Assembly: GCA_025997715.1 (NCBI GenBank)
Contig: BNUY01000025.1
Span: forward strand, 1 to 26,496
Length of the DNA: 26,496 nucleotides
DNA from: Spirochaetia bacterium
GTDB lineage: Bacteria > Spirochaetota > Spirochaetia > Treponematales > Breznakiellaceae
Direction: 5' to 3'
Shown: one piece after another, positions 13,238-22,600 of the stretch
Layout of the letters: each line of letters starts with the position of its first letter
Position numbering within the stretch: position 1 is the stretch's first letter
The notes under the pieces: model-generated
Database searches by the model: none
The model's input: only the letters and a program-made list of their open reading frames with translations
What the model was told of the DNA's origin: nothing
Made by a program: the position numbers and the translations under genes

Positions 13238-14452
13238 CTAGCCTTCCAACGGAAGTGCTGTCCTACCAAAATGCTTTATGGTTCCGTTTCTCCGGAATGA
13301 TCCATTATGGGAATTATATTTCCACCCATTTATTGTCATGCCTTCTGAAACTGGCACTTGCTCGAAAAGTACCATTCCCCCAATGCTTGCCCCGACCTTT
13401 ATTGATTCACTGGAAACATCATCGGAAAGCCCATGCTTAACAGTCCCATTTCTCTTAAACAGACCATTGTGCATCAGCCTCCCCTGAAGGTGTTCCTCCG
13501 CTTTTGCCATAGTGGAGCCCATGGTGGAAACTTCTTGAAGCGATGATCGAGTATGCCTTATTGCCCCATTTCTTGCTACCTTACCATTGTGGTAATAAGG
13601 CTTGTCCAACAGATCGACCAGAGCGCTGTCATAGGTAAAAGCAATCTCTGATTGCTCCGTTGCCTGAACAGTATCATTGAATCCCATGAAGCCGTCAAAA
13701 TGCCACTTCTCCGAAGCCACGTCTGTTATAAATCCGCCATGGCCTATTTCAGAATTACGCCGATAAATACCATTATGAAGCGTCCTTCCAAACAATCTAT
13801 CCTGCAGAGCAACGACTACGCTATAGGCCAGGACATCTTTCGATCCGGTATACAGATGTTTTATCGTACCGTTCCGTTTGTACATCTTGTTGTGAAGGAC
13901 ATAGGCCATTGAATCCATCATATTCATTTTGCCCTTCATAATGCCTACGGTCTCATCTGATTCCAGTTCTTCCTCAAAAATAAATATTTCCCGGGTAGAA
14001 TAGTCTATGCCTGCCCCGATAACCTGGCGCAGAATCTCATTGAAATTGATGGTAGGCCCTTCGCCATCATGCAAAATAACGATTGCGGCGGGATACTCAG
14101 GAATGATATGGACAATCTCAGACCCATATAATGCCTTAATGGCCTTTATGATATTGTTCACCGTCCCATCTGCCGTATTGAGCATGGACCTAATTTTAAG
14201 GTATAGGCGGTAGAGTTCATCGTCATTGCCATTCCTGGGCTCAACTAAAATCTTGCCAATGCGGTCCAGGGTATTCCCTGTTCCTTTGTCAATGTCGTAA
14301 TTGTTCTTCAGCTTTATGATCTGCTGGTTCACATCTATCAGATTAGCGTCTCCAAAACGAGCCAGTTCTTTGAGATCGCCTTCGCACATCCACTGCTGCC
14401 AATAAGGGGGGCGATTAAAATCTTTCCAGTCGATTAAGTGAAAATCTTTCAT
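13238..14452 (-). CDS. gpI-like baseplate protein fused to a five-copy HNG/RNG repeat tail
   Basis: Residues 1-165 look like the baseplate gpI/DUF2612 type: a helical start (WQQWMCEGDLKELARFGDAN), a GNTLDRIGKIL motif and DELYRLYLKIRSMLNTADGTVNNI. They lie directly after the gpJ-like gene (1-nt gap) as in P2- and Mu-like phages. The remainder is unusual. It holds five copies of a 13-residue motif, HNG-three-to-four residues-RNG-x-I-K-H, at about 187-199, 226-238, 288-300, 328-340 and 382-394, separated by variable linkers of 26-49 residues. The repeats probably form a shaft or a set of fibre-docking knobs. In ordinary phages gpI is shorter (about 175-200 residues), so this 404-residue form is an extended version that may itself act as a short fibre. 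Confidence 0.8.
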   Translation of the reverse strand: MKDFHLIDWKDFNRPPYWQQWMCEGDLKELARFGDANLIDVNQQIIKLKNNYDIDKGTGNTLDRIGKILVEPRNGNDDELYRLYLKIRSMLNTADGTVNNIIKAIKALYGSEIVHIIPEYPAAIVILHDGEGPTINFNEILRQVIGAGIDYSTREIFIFEEELESDETVGIMKGKMNMMDSMAYVLHNKMYKRNGTIKHLYTGSKDVLAYSVVVALQDRLFGRTLHNGIYRRNSEIGHGGFITDVASEKWHFDGFMGFNDTVQATEQSEIAFTYDSALVDLLDKPYYHNGKVARNGAIRHTRSSLQEVSTMGSTMAKAEEHLQGRLMHNGLFKRNGTVKHGLSDDVSSESIKVGASIGGMVLFEQVPVSEGMTINGWKYNSHNGSFRRNGTIKHFGRTALPLEG

Positions 14453-14453
14453 T

Positions 14454-15908
14454 CTATCCCACCAGCTCCGTTATATCGATCCTTGACTGGTCGATGAGGG
14501 CAATTTCAACTTCCTGGATTTCAATATTCTCGCTTACATAGGCTCCGCTTCCAGGATGAACCAGGTCATCGGTTACAGCAACTTTAATATCAGCAAAGCC
14601 AATTCCCTTTACATCATATACTGGCCTGAATAACTTCTGGTAAATGAGATCGGTCGCTACATTGATATTGTTCTTTGACCAATCTACGATATTGTCCTTA
14701 ATCTCGGTCGTCCAGTTGTCTGAAAGCTGCTCTTCATGGTTCGTACTACACGAAATCTTTACCCAGATATACTTATTGGTAGGACGGGAAAAACCAATAT
14801 TCCAATCAAATCCCCCGTCATCGGCGACAACCTTTACGATTGATCCAAATGCCTGTATCCCCGCTGGCCCCTTTTCAAATATTGTCTGGGCTATATCCTG
14901 TTCATCGCCGCCGATTACCACGGATTCATAACTCTTAGGCGGCCTTCCATTGATTTCAATGATGTCACGGTTTGAATATACACGGCAATATTGAACGCCA
15001 TTCACTCCAAGGATAGCATTCTCAATCGCCACTTCATTTGCGGTGGCCTGCTTTTGCCTTGCAGACAGGCGAAGTCTCAGCTCGGTATCGGATTCAACTA
15101 TTCTTCCGGTAATCCCTGTGGCATAATTCACCGCCGATTCAAGGCCGTTTACACCAGAAACTATTTTGGTCAGTGCCCCGGAAGGAACAGATACTTCGCC
15201 TGTTTCAGTGCAGACATAAATTCCATACCCTCCCAGCATTACAAAATCAAGAAGGGTATCGGAAATATCAACACTGAATGGTTGTACTCCTGTCTTTGAG
15301 TTCACCCTGAGACCGTCTTTCCCTTGGTTCAAAAACTGATATGACCCCGGGAACAACACTTCAATAGCGGCGGCCAGTCCTTCCTGTATTTGCTGCTCTG
15401 CATCTCCAGAAACAGCGGTATAGGCAACAATTTTTGCGCTCAGTGTCAACGAATAGGTATGCCCAACCGTCACCGTTTTCACTTCTATCTGGAAGCCAAG
15501 TAAGGAATTGCGGGAAATCGTAGTATTGGTATTCAGCTTAAACAATGGCCCATTCGGTAAACGGATGACATGGCCTTTGTAAAGCAAGGTTCCTTCATCG
15601 CCCCAAAGACACTCATACACCCGCGTTGCATTTGCCGGGAGGCGAGAAACATTCACGAAGTTCACCAGACGGTCCAGATAAATGCCCCATGCGTCATCGA
15701 CATCTCCAATGGCATACAACCCTCCCAGAAGCTCCCAAAGCTGGGAGATTTTCATGGCTTGGTTTCTGATGTAAACGCCTTCTATGGAATCATCAGACAG
15801 ATCAATATCCATGCCGAAGGCTCCCTGGAATGCAAGCTGTTCTTCCTTGAAAATCTCGGTGTACGGCTTTACAATAAAGCCTTTTTCAGTCAGTCCATAT
15901 TCGTTCAT
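14454..15908 (-). CDS. Baseplate J-like protein (gpJ / Mu gp47 family)
   Basis: This 484-residue protein forms the wedge arm that connects the baseplate hub to the peripheral fibre proteins. The N-terminus has the family pattern LTEKGFIVKPYTEIFKEEQ followed by an IRNQAMKISQLWELLGGLY helix. A SRLPANATRVYECL segment precedes the beta domain. Around residues 270-310, ESAVNYATGITGRIVESDTE, LRLRLSA and GVNGVQYCRVYSN match the second conserved block. The C-terminal ~100 residues are a mixed domain ending EIALIDQSRIDITELVG. Length is in the usual range for gp47-type proteins. A GGGGGG-rich ribosome site precedes ATG 15908. It sits between the gp25-like and gpI-like genes in the standard order. Confidence 0.9.
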   Translation of the reverse strand: MNEYGLTEKGFIVKPYTEIFKEEQLAFQGAFGMDIDLSDDSIEGVYIRNQAMKISQLWELLGGLYAIGDVDDAWGIYLDRLVNFVNVSRLPANATRVYECLWGDEGTLLYKGHVIRLPNGPLFKLNTNTTISRNSLLGFQIEVKTVTVGHTYSLTLSAKIVAYTAVSGDAEQQIQEGLAAAIEVLFPGSYQFLNQGKDGLRVNSKTGVQPFSVDISDTLLDFVMLGGYGIYVCTETGEVSVPSGALTKIVSGVNGLESAVNYATGITGRIVESDTELRLRLSARQKQATANEVAIENAILGVNGVQYCRVYSNRDIIEINGRPPKSYESVVIGGDEQDIAQTIFEKGPAGIQAFGSIVKVVADDGGFDWNIGFSRPTNKYIWVKISCSTNHEEQLSDNWTTEIKDNIVDWSKNNINVATDLIYQKLFRPVYDVKGIGFADIKVAVTDDLVHPGSGAYVSENIEIQEVEIALIDQSRIDITELVG

Positions 15909-15918
15909 CCGTTCCCCC

Positions 15919-16284
15919 CTAGATTACAATGGTCTCGTCAAAGGTCTCGCCAGAATCAATCTGTGCTGTAAAAGTAACCGTCAGCTCTCGTGTTGCTTTG
16001 TTCAGAATCGTCTTGAATGAAACTATCCTGGCTATTCCCTTGACGCCGATAATGGTGGCCTGTAGCCTGCTTTCTATCAGCCTCCGGTGCATCTGGTTAT
16101 TGGTATTGTCATCAGGAATATAGGGAATGCCCATGGTTTGATTGAAAAACCATTCTCCAAGAAAGATCGAAATAGCATGACGAACCTTCTGCGGCATATA
16201 TTCCAAACGGTCATAAGTAAACCGCCATCGGCCATTCTCCGTGATGAACTTATTTCCCTGGAGACTGATTGCAATACTTTTCAT
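15919..16284 (-). CDS. gp25/gpW-like baseplate wedge protein
   Basis: At 121 residues this matches the small lysozyme-related gp25/gpW family that starts sheath assembly on the baseplate. The second quarter has the conserved pattern: VRHAISIFLGEWFFNQTMGIPY (a helix then a Gly-Ile-Pro-Tyr turn) followed by HRRLIESRLQATIIGVKGIARI. The C-terminus forms the expected beta hairpin (RELTVTFTAQIDSGETFDE). ATG overlaps the preceding stop by 4 nt (ATGA). It is followed after 10 bp by the gpJ-like gene, the order seen in P2, Mu and Pam3-like phages. Confidence 0.88.
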   Translation of the reverse strand: MKSIAISLQGNKFITENGRWRFTYDRLEYMPQKVRHAISIFLGEWFFNQTMGIPYIPDDNTNNQMHRRLIESRLQATIIGVKGIARIVSFKTILNKATRELTVTFTAQIDSGETFDETIVI

Positions 16285-16883
16285 GCTATAACCCCCGATC
16301 CGGATCCGGATATAAATGGTGATTTGAGGGTCACGCTTATAGCCCCTGCCTTTAAGTAACTATTTACCGCGGATGCAAGCTGCGCCGCATAATACTGATT
16401 TCCCCCGGTAGCCATATTATCCATTGCAGAAAAACAAGCCTTTAAAGTCGTTTCGATGGAGCTCTTTGTCCCGGTAAACTTTCCCTCCCCGGGACCGGAA
16501 AAGGGAATTGTCCCCCCGGCCGGAATGGTTACAGTTCCGGTAGATGTGGTCTTTACAGTTTTATCTGCTTTGCACGCACTATCAATATCTGTGGCCATGT
16601 GTGCGGCCAGATCATTATTACTGTACTTTGCTTGAAAGGTAGACTGTAAATCGCTTTTCAGACTATCCGCATCAATGGTCATAGTTCCTACCCCGGCGCC
16701 GGAATAGGAACCGGCCGGGGCAGCGCCGGTATCGGTGGTAGTAACCTGTCCAGTAAGGATAAAGGCTTTTATCGCTGCGGACATTTTATCGGCGCAATAG
16801 GCATCACCGCCATCGGACATGGAGTTCATGGCTAAAAAGGCGGCTAGTAATGCGGTTTCTAATGTAGTCGTAACCAATGCCAT
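16281..16883 (-). CDS. Structural protein made of three diverged ~60-residue repeats
   Basis: This 200-residue protein has no family I recognise. It consists of three tandem units, about 8-70, 75-138 and 143-200. Each opens with a helix (LETALLAAFLAMNSM; LKSDLQSTFQAKYSN; IETTLKACFSAMDNM), continues with an Ala-rich helix and a Thr/Val strand, and ends in a Gly-rich turn of the GAGVGTMTI, GPGEGKFTG or GSGSGVIA type. Units 1 and 3 are closest in their helical part, units 1 and 2 in the turn. It follows the spike gene by 9 bp and precedes the gp25-like gene (ATGA overlap). A trimeric-mimicking monomer or a fibre/baseplate linker is possible. Pentapeptide-like or PAAR-like tips do not fit. Confidence 0.7.
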   Translation of the reverse strand: MALVTTTLETALLAAFLAMNSMSDGGDAYCADKMSAAIKAFILTGQVTTTDTGAAPAGSYSGAGVGTMTIDADSLKSDLQSTFQAKYSNNDLAAHMATDIDSACKADKTVKTTSTGTVTIPAGGTIPFSGPGEGKFTGTKSSIETTLKACFSAMDNMATGGNQYYAAQLASAVNSYLKAGAISVTLKSPFISGSGSGVIA

Positions 16884-16892
16884 TTTCTTTCC

Positions 16893-17759
16893 TTACTTCT
16901 TAAAGACCTGCGCGGTCTTCGCTTTAAGTGGCGTAATATCCGATGCCGCCCATGCCGAAGCGGTATGCGCCGCGGGGCTGCCTTCCGTATGTAACGATGT
17001 AAGGGATGTAAATAGAGCGTCTAATATTCCCCCAAGCGTATCCACCGTATTTCCTATTTCCACCAGGTCGCTTCCTGTCGAAACAAGAGAAACCGCACCA
17101 TCTAATTCAAACTTATTCTTTCCATTGTCAAAGGTTATTTTCCCTTTGTCTGCAATAATAGTGCTTGTCCCATTGTCGAAATCCAATTTTTCTCCGGACA
17201 TATTGAATGAGCATTTTTCTGTCATTGCCAAAATATCATCATCCTCAATCATGATGTCCGCTTTTTCTTTATACTTTACTTCTATACGGTCATCATCCAT
17301 CGTAACACTGCTGATAAAATCGCCATCGTAGGCGGCATGGTGCAGAATCTCTAAAGCCCCTTCTTTCGTGGCCGGGATGAACTCCACCGGCTGCAAGCCA
17401 GGGGTGCAGTAGGCATCTGGCAAAGAGAAGCGCCGCGGGTCCGTATCTTCAATCCCGTCCATGCCTGTAGCTTTCCATGCTTCAAGGGAACGCTGAGAGA
17501 AAAATACCGCTACCTCATCCCCTTTCTCCAGGGGAAAGTGAATCGTGAACTTCTTCGTACCGGGGTACTGGACCGGAACATCCATCAGCAGGGGGTATTC
17601 AACGAACTCTTTATTTCCTGCTCGGCGCTTTAGAGATGGCTGAATCGTGGCCCTACGGGTGGCAGCATCATATTCTGTTACCACACCGGGGAAGCTGGTA
17701 TTTACCTGCGTAAAATAAAAGTCCAGATATTCTTTGAATAATTGGTCAATCTCTTGCAT
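16893..17759 (-). CDS. Baseplate central spike protein (Gp138-N type)
   Basis: The protein punctures the cell envelope when the sheath contracts. Residues about 10-110 match the Gp138 N-terminal OB-fold domain: an opening helix, then FPGVVTEYDAATRRATIQPSLK, a VPVQYPG segment and FPLEKGDEVAVFFSQRSLEAW. The C-terminal part from about 145 has repeating short strands (IEVKYKEKADIMIEDDD, KLDFDNGTSTIIADKGKITFD, KFELDGAVSLVS) typical of a triple-stranded beta-helix needle. A final low-complexity Thr/Ser/Ala segment follows. At 288 residues the length is normal. TAATG overlap joins it to the hub gene upstream, as expected for a hub-spike pair. Confidence 0.85.
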   Translation of the reverse strand: MQEIDQLFKEYLDFYFTQVNTSFPGVVTEYDAATRRATIQPSLKRRAGNKEFVEYPLLMDVPVQYPGTKKFTIHFPLEKGDEVAVFFSQRSLEAWKATGMDGIEDTDPRRFSLPDAYCTPGLQPVEFIPATKEGALEILHHAAYDGDFISSVTMDDDRIEVKYKEKADIMIEDDDILAMTEKCSFNMSGEKLDFDNGTSTIIADKGKITFDNGKNKFELDGAVSLVSTGSDLVEIGNTVDTLGGILDALFTSLTSLHTEGSPAAHTASAWAASDITPLKAKTAQVFKK

Positions 17760-18595
17760 TACTTAACCGCCACTCCTTCTATCTCCGCAATAAAATCCCC
17801 GTCCCAGTTGTCTCCGGAAAACACCGTCTTGGTAATCTTTATCACACCGTTCAATGTGGACGATTCCACCTCACATGAAGCACCGGGGATAAGCTCCGGG
17901 AACAGGAGCGTATTGAATGACCATCCATTGGGGGCGTCTTTCGCGGTATCGGTCTCTTTGGTTTTATCTACCAGCGGCTGTGGAATAGTCAAAAGCCCCG
18001 TCTCCGGAGTCAGCTTCAATCCAGTACTCTCTGCCGGATCTTCCTCATTTAGAATGTAGATCATCTCATTCTGGATCGTGTACCGTAGGCTAAACTTATT
18101 CAGCACTTCCTGCAGAATGACGCTGGCCTGACCAATGCCGGAATATGAACCAGGATAAGTACCAGAAACAAGATCCGTACCCTTTGATGGAAGTCCGATA
18201 GCGGAAATCATATCCTGCACGATGGTAAGGGCATCGGTATCCTTGGCATAGGAAACGCTAACCTGCCCGGCGAACAGTGCCACGCGCCCATCTTTCACTT
18301 CTAGCTCCGTGATAAAATCATTCCCGCTTTTGGTACGGGTTCCCTTCACCACGTCTCCGAAAAATATTGCAGTAACCTTCTCATCCTTATATCCGGCCTT
18401 TAGGGTACAATGGTTTCCGGTGATACAGATTTCGTTATGGGTTTTTTCGCTGAGGTTGTAAATCTGAATCTTTGATGTGTTCGGCTCAGGCTTATCGGTT
18501 TTCTCGATCTTGAATCCTATTTTGAGACCGTCTATCTTCTTCCCGTTGCCGCCTTTGGGGCCAATGGTCACTTCGACCTTCCTAATAAATGCCAT
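17759..18595 (-). CDS. Baseplate hub protein (gp27 / gpD / Mu gp44-like)
   Basis: I choose the start at ATG 18595 (MAFIRKVEVTIGPKGGNGK), which has GGGGGAG 5 nt upstream inside the preceding gene; a longer open frame upstream to 18739 overlaps that gene and is not protein-like. The 278-residue protein has the hub pattern: a GLKIGFKIEKTDKPEPNTSKIQIYNLSEKTHNEI beta-barrel start described by its NLS-loop, then CTLKAGYKDEKVTAIFFGDV, an ISAIGLPSKG segment, and a second barrel about YTIQNEMIYILNE. Trimeric hubs of this type join the tail tube to the spike. Position between the plug and spike genes agrees. The stop overlaps the spike ATG by one base. Confidence 0.82.
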   Translation of the reverse strand: MAFIRKVEVTIGPKGGNGKKIDGLKIGFKIEKTDKPEPNTSKIQIYNLSEKTHNEICITGNHCTLKAGYKDEKVTAIFFGDVVKGTRTKSGNDFITELEVKDGRVALFAGQVSVSYAKDTDALTIVQDMISAIGLPSKGTDLVSGTYPGSYSGIGQASVILQEVLNKFSLRYTIQNEMIYILNEEDPAESTGLKLTPETGLLTIPQPLVDKTKETDTAKDAPNGWSFNTLLFPELIPGASCEVESSTLNGVIKITKTVFSGDNWDGDFIAEIEGVAVK

Positions 18596-18941
18596 CAGCC
18601 TCCCCCTCGTCATAGCAAAGCAAATATCGTGTGCTGAAATTAGTCCGGGAAAGCTCAGCAGTTTTATAATCTCCTTGCTGGTCAAGGATATAAAAGTCTC
18701 CCGGAGGAAGATCTTTACAATAAGCCTTATATTTAGCAAGGAGATCGGACCCTTGGGAAAGACGGATTCCCCCCAGTATCAGATTTACGTCTGAATCCAT
18801 CAGCGCCATGACCCATCCTTCCATCTGGGCGTTCCAACTCACGTTGATCGTATACCGTTTTCCTGACAGGTCTACCTTTACCTCCCATCTGCTGGTCTGC
18901 TGTGAGTATTCGGGGATAATTACAAATGTTGCTTTGCTCAT
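18582..18941 (-). CDS. Baseplate plug protein (Pam3 gp18-like)
   Basis: I choose ATG 18941, residue 6 of the longest frame, because it forms an ATGA overlap with the preceding stop and has GGGGAG 7 nt upstream. The 119-residue product (MSKATFVIIPEYSQQ and on) is a small beta-rich domain with the pattern of the cyanophage Pam3 baseplate plug: a start strand, GKRYTINVSWNAQMEGWVMALMD, LILGGIRLSQGSDLLAKYK, and LPPGDFYILDQQGDYKTAE. In that minimal baseplate this domain closes the channel of the hub. Its place between the Dit-like and hub genes matches. The family call is from pattern memory and should be tested by profile search. Confidence 0.75.
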   Translation of the reverse strand: MSKATFVIIPEYSQQTSRWEVKVDLSGKRYTINVSWNAQMEGWVMALMDSDVNLILGGIRLSQGSDLLAKYKAYCKDLPPGDFYILDQQGDYKTAELSRTNFSTRYLLCYDEGEADGIY

Positions 18942-19681
18942 GGATATTCTCCCCATTCTCTATAATATTCTTCCCGGGTCTTTTTCCCCTGGGCTACATT
19001 CCGCTTCCAGGCTTCTTTATTCTGATTCACCGTTGGCTGCTGAGTGCTGGCCGTCCCTTCGTTTGTAGTACCGGCAACTTGGTCCGCGGCGCCGCCGCTT
19101 CCGGCGTTTATCGTCACAGTTTCAGACTTCACAATCTTGATCCGCTTGAACTCCATGGAAAAAGGAAGATTAGCGCCGGTCTCCACATCCCGGTCGATAT
19201 TCAGGGAGGTGATGATCATGTCCGTATACACATCCAAGCCGGTGGTAACAGTACAGACTTCCTTGGTCCGCTTCAGGCGCAGCAGCTCCTTGTAGGACTT
19301 CAATATCCGGGCCATGCGGTCAGGTGGCTCTTTCTTCTTCATGTCTTCTACAGTATCTGCGGATATGTACTCAGCATTTCCTATAAAAGCCTGGATGCTC
19401 ACGACGTCTTGATCTTCCACAACGTGGTCAGATATTTTACTGCCCTCTTCGACAGGAATGTCTGTAACCGTGTTGCTGAATGAGTAGGATTCCACCAAAA
19501 AAGCGTCAATTACAAACCCTTCGCTATCCTCTTTGCCCTTAATGCTTTTCTGCGGCGCCTTCCAGGTAAACGTCACATCATTACTGGAACTTCTCTCCTG
19601 GGAGTGCTCCCTTTCCAGCTCGGCGGCGCGTCTCGATATTTCTTCCCGGGATTGGGCAACCGCCAGATCATTTACAGACAT
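18938..19681 (-). CDS. Dit-like baseplate/tail protein
   Basis: The 247-residue protein follows the tape measure gene (TAAGATG junction) and carries a Dit-like domain at about 60-185: FVIDAFLVESYSFSNTVTDIP, a central ISDHVVEDQDVVSIQAFIG strand pair, and VCTVTTGLDVYTDMIITSLNI followed by NLPFSMEFKRIKIV. That is the N-terminal Dit fold that forms a ring at the tail tip. The first 50 residues are charged and helical (SREEISRRAAELEREHSQER). The last 50 are low-complexity Gln/Thr/Asn-rich then basic and probably disordered. In small myoviruses this protein links the tape measure's end to the plug and hub. The ATGA stop/start overlap with the next gene indicates coupled translation. Confidence 0.8.
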   Translation of the reverse strand: MSVNDLAVAQSREEISRRAAELEREHSQERSSSNDVTFTWKAPQKSIKGKEDSEGFVIDAFLVESYSFSNTVTDIPVEEGSKISDHVVEDQDVVSIQAFIGNAEYISADTVEDMKKKEPPDRMARILKSYKELLRLKRTKEVCTVTTGLDVYTDMIITSLNIDRDVETGANLPFSMEFKRIKIVKSETVTINAGSGGAADQVAGTTNEGTASTQQPTVNQNKEAWKRNVAQGKKTREEYYREWGEYP

Positions 19682-19682
19682 C

Positions 19683-22600
19683 TTAATACCTCTCCACTTC
19701 GGGCTTAGGGATATTGCCCCGGGAGGAATTGATAACGTCCTTCATAGCGTCCACCACGCCCCTCTTGACCGCCGCCTCCGCTTCCTGCGGGCTCATGCTG
19801 GCGGCATTTACATTTACCGTGATGGGTGCTTGGAAGCTCTCCGAATAGCTGGAGGTCGTATTATTGTAATTGGACGGCGCCGCTGCGGCCTGGAACATGG
19901 CGGCGTCCATCAGTCCCTGCCCTGCAGCACCCGCCAGGGCCGGCTCAGGCATACCGCCTAGTCCTTGCCCCAGGAAGCGGAGAACGGCGTCAATCAGATC
20001 CCCGGGGTTTTTCATCGCCATGATGTAGTCATCTGGGGAAGTTTGGAACTGGCCTTCAGGGGTGAGGATCATGTCATTGACTTTGGTAGGCGCTGTTTTT
20101 TCAATCTCCGGGTCTCCCCCGGTAAAAAAGTTCACCACACCGGTCACGGCATTGCCGAAGAACCCAGTAACCTTATCCCACCCCTCTTTCACCTTGTCGA
20201 TGAACCCAAAGAGCTTTTGCTGTATGCCGTCAAACAGGCTGGTAAAGGCAGTGCGGATATACTCTATGGCAGCCTGGGGCCCCTGCATTAGGGCTTCCCA
20301 CAGGCCGGAAAAGAAATCGGTGATACCATTCCAGACGGCTTTAATCCCATCAATCAGGCCGGTAAACCATTCGGTCAGTCCGCTCCAAACAGACTTCGCC
20401 ACCCCTACGATTCCGTCCCATAGGCTGGCAAACCATTCAGTAATGGCGAGCCAGATGCCCTTTATGGTTTCGATGAATATGCCGAACCATTCCTGTAGAG
20501 AAGTCCATACGGTCTTGGCTACTGAAACAATCCCTTCCCAGAGATTCGTAAAGAATGTGGCAAGACCGGACAAAATTGACTTCAGGGCATTTACGCAGGT
20601 TTTCCAGAGGTTCACAAAGGCGGCGCCTATCTTGGAAACACCGGCCTTTACCTTGGCCCAAACTGCTGCAAAGGCCCCAACTATGGTAGTGAACACCGCC
20701 TTTATGCTTTTGATGTAAACGCTAAAGGTGTTTACGATACCCTTCCATACAGAGGAAAACACATTGGCAATTCCCTGGAGGATTGTTGAAAATACATTTT
20801 TTACACTCTCCCAGATGTCCATAAAAGCATTAGCGACAATCTGGCCGATTGCAAGAATTGCCTTCCAGACGTTGGTAAAAATGAGTTTTATCGATTCCCA
20901 TAGATTGGCAAAGAAGCCGCCCCCGTCCCTCCAGATACCTATGATGCCATCAAAGGTATCCATGATTGTACCGAGTATCGTTGAAAACACACCGCTTATG
21001 ACATTCCAAATTGACATAAAAACGGTCCTGAACACATTGATGATACTGAAAACCACCGCCTTGACTGAATCAAAAACGGTTTTAATCGTATTCCAGATTG
21101 ATTCAAATATGGTACGGACCACATTCCATATTCCGGTAAATACGGCCTTAAAAACCGAAACCATTCCGGCGATAACTGATCTGACGACATCAACTACTGA
21201 ACTGAAAACCGTTTTGAATACATTGACGACCGCCTCGACAACCGGACGCACGGTTTCTACGATCTTCCAGAAAACGTCCTTGACCTTTGCGATCACATTT
21301 ATAATCAGAGCATAGAGATTCGGGAATCGTTCGGCAAATGCCGTTACCGCTTTCCCCGCTACTTCCTTCGCTTTTCCCGCAATAGCATCGAAAGCGTTCC
21401 CGACCTTTTCTCCAACATTACTCGCAAACTCCTTTATCTTTCCTCCGGCAGATACAAAGAAATTACCAACGGCTTTTCCGGCATTTACTACCGCTCCAAC
21501 AATTTTATCCCAATGTTCGACAACTACCATGATGAGCCCAACAATAAGCGCTACTGCTGCGACTACCGCAGCAACAATCAATCCGATGGGATTTGCCATC
21601 ATGGCAACATTCAGGAGCCATTGCGCTGCGGTCCAGATGCCGATTACAGTGGCAATAGCTCCTATCAGGGGCGCTATGGGCTTCAGGAAGTCAATCATTC
21701 CGCTCAATCCCTTAATAATCACGCCCAGAAAGGTCCCAATAACCGATAGAGGCCCACCAAGCATCTCAACCACGGGAATTGCCCCGGAAACCGCCTCAGC
21801 CAGAAACTGAAAAACGCTACGGAATAAGGGGCCCAGATTCTCAATAATGGGGGTAAGGAACTGGGCAATCGTCCCACCAACTGCCATGAGCAAGAGAGCC
21901 AGCTGAGCCACGAAGGGAAATATGCCCTGGAGCGCCGTCTGGAATGAATTATAAAGGGCCTTCGCAAAATTGATAAATGGCTCAAAAATGTTTCCGGCGT
22001 CCTCGATCTTATTTTCTAGATCCTGAACGGCAACAATAATATCCCAAATGAAGTTAATGACCTCAGTAATCGCCCTGATAAAAACATTCGCAAATTGCTC
22101 TTGTCCTGCTTTACCCGCAGCCAGAAAGAATTTTAGAAGTCCCTTTAGCTCCTCAGTTACTCCGAAACCAATGGCCTCTGCGGTCGCCGCTTTCAATGAT
22201 GCAAATTGTTTCAGGATGCCGCCCAGAGTATTAGACTGCTTCGCAAGCATCCCTTCGTATTTCCCTCCGGCACTTGTGAGAGCATCCAGGGCAGCCTTCG
22301 TCTGAGCGTAGGAAGCACCGGTTTTTTGTATTTCCTCCCGGGACTTCCCTGTTGCTTTCGCTACTTCCCCGATTACGTCAAACCCACTCCTAGCAAAGAT
22401 TCCCAGGGCATTTGAATCAGCCTTGCCAGCAACAAAGACTTTTCCCATGGCCTGAGACATAGAGGAAAACGCTTCACCGTCTCCCTGGGCAATATCACCC
22501 AAACGGGTAAGGATGTCGCCAGCTTCCTCTGCCTGCATACCGAAAGTAACCATGCTCTGAAGGCCGCCGATTGCCGCGGCAGTCCCGTAGAAGTCGGATA

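Noticed and set aside
18596..18739. Longer N-terminus for the hub protein
   Set aside because: The extra 48 codons overlap the plug gene in another frame and lack a ribosome site, while ATG 18595 has one.
20062..21315. Plus-strand frames of 218 and 195 aa opposite the tape measure
   Set aside because: They are antisense shadows of the repeated tape-measure region; low-complexity Ser/Thr/Pro translation.
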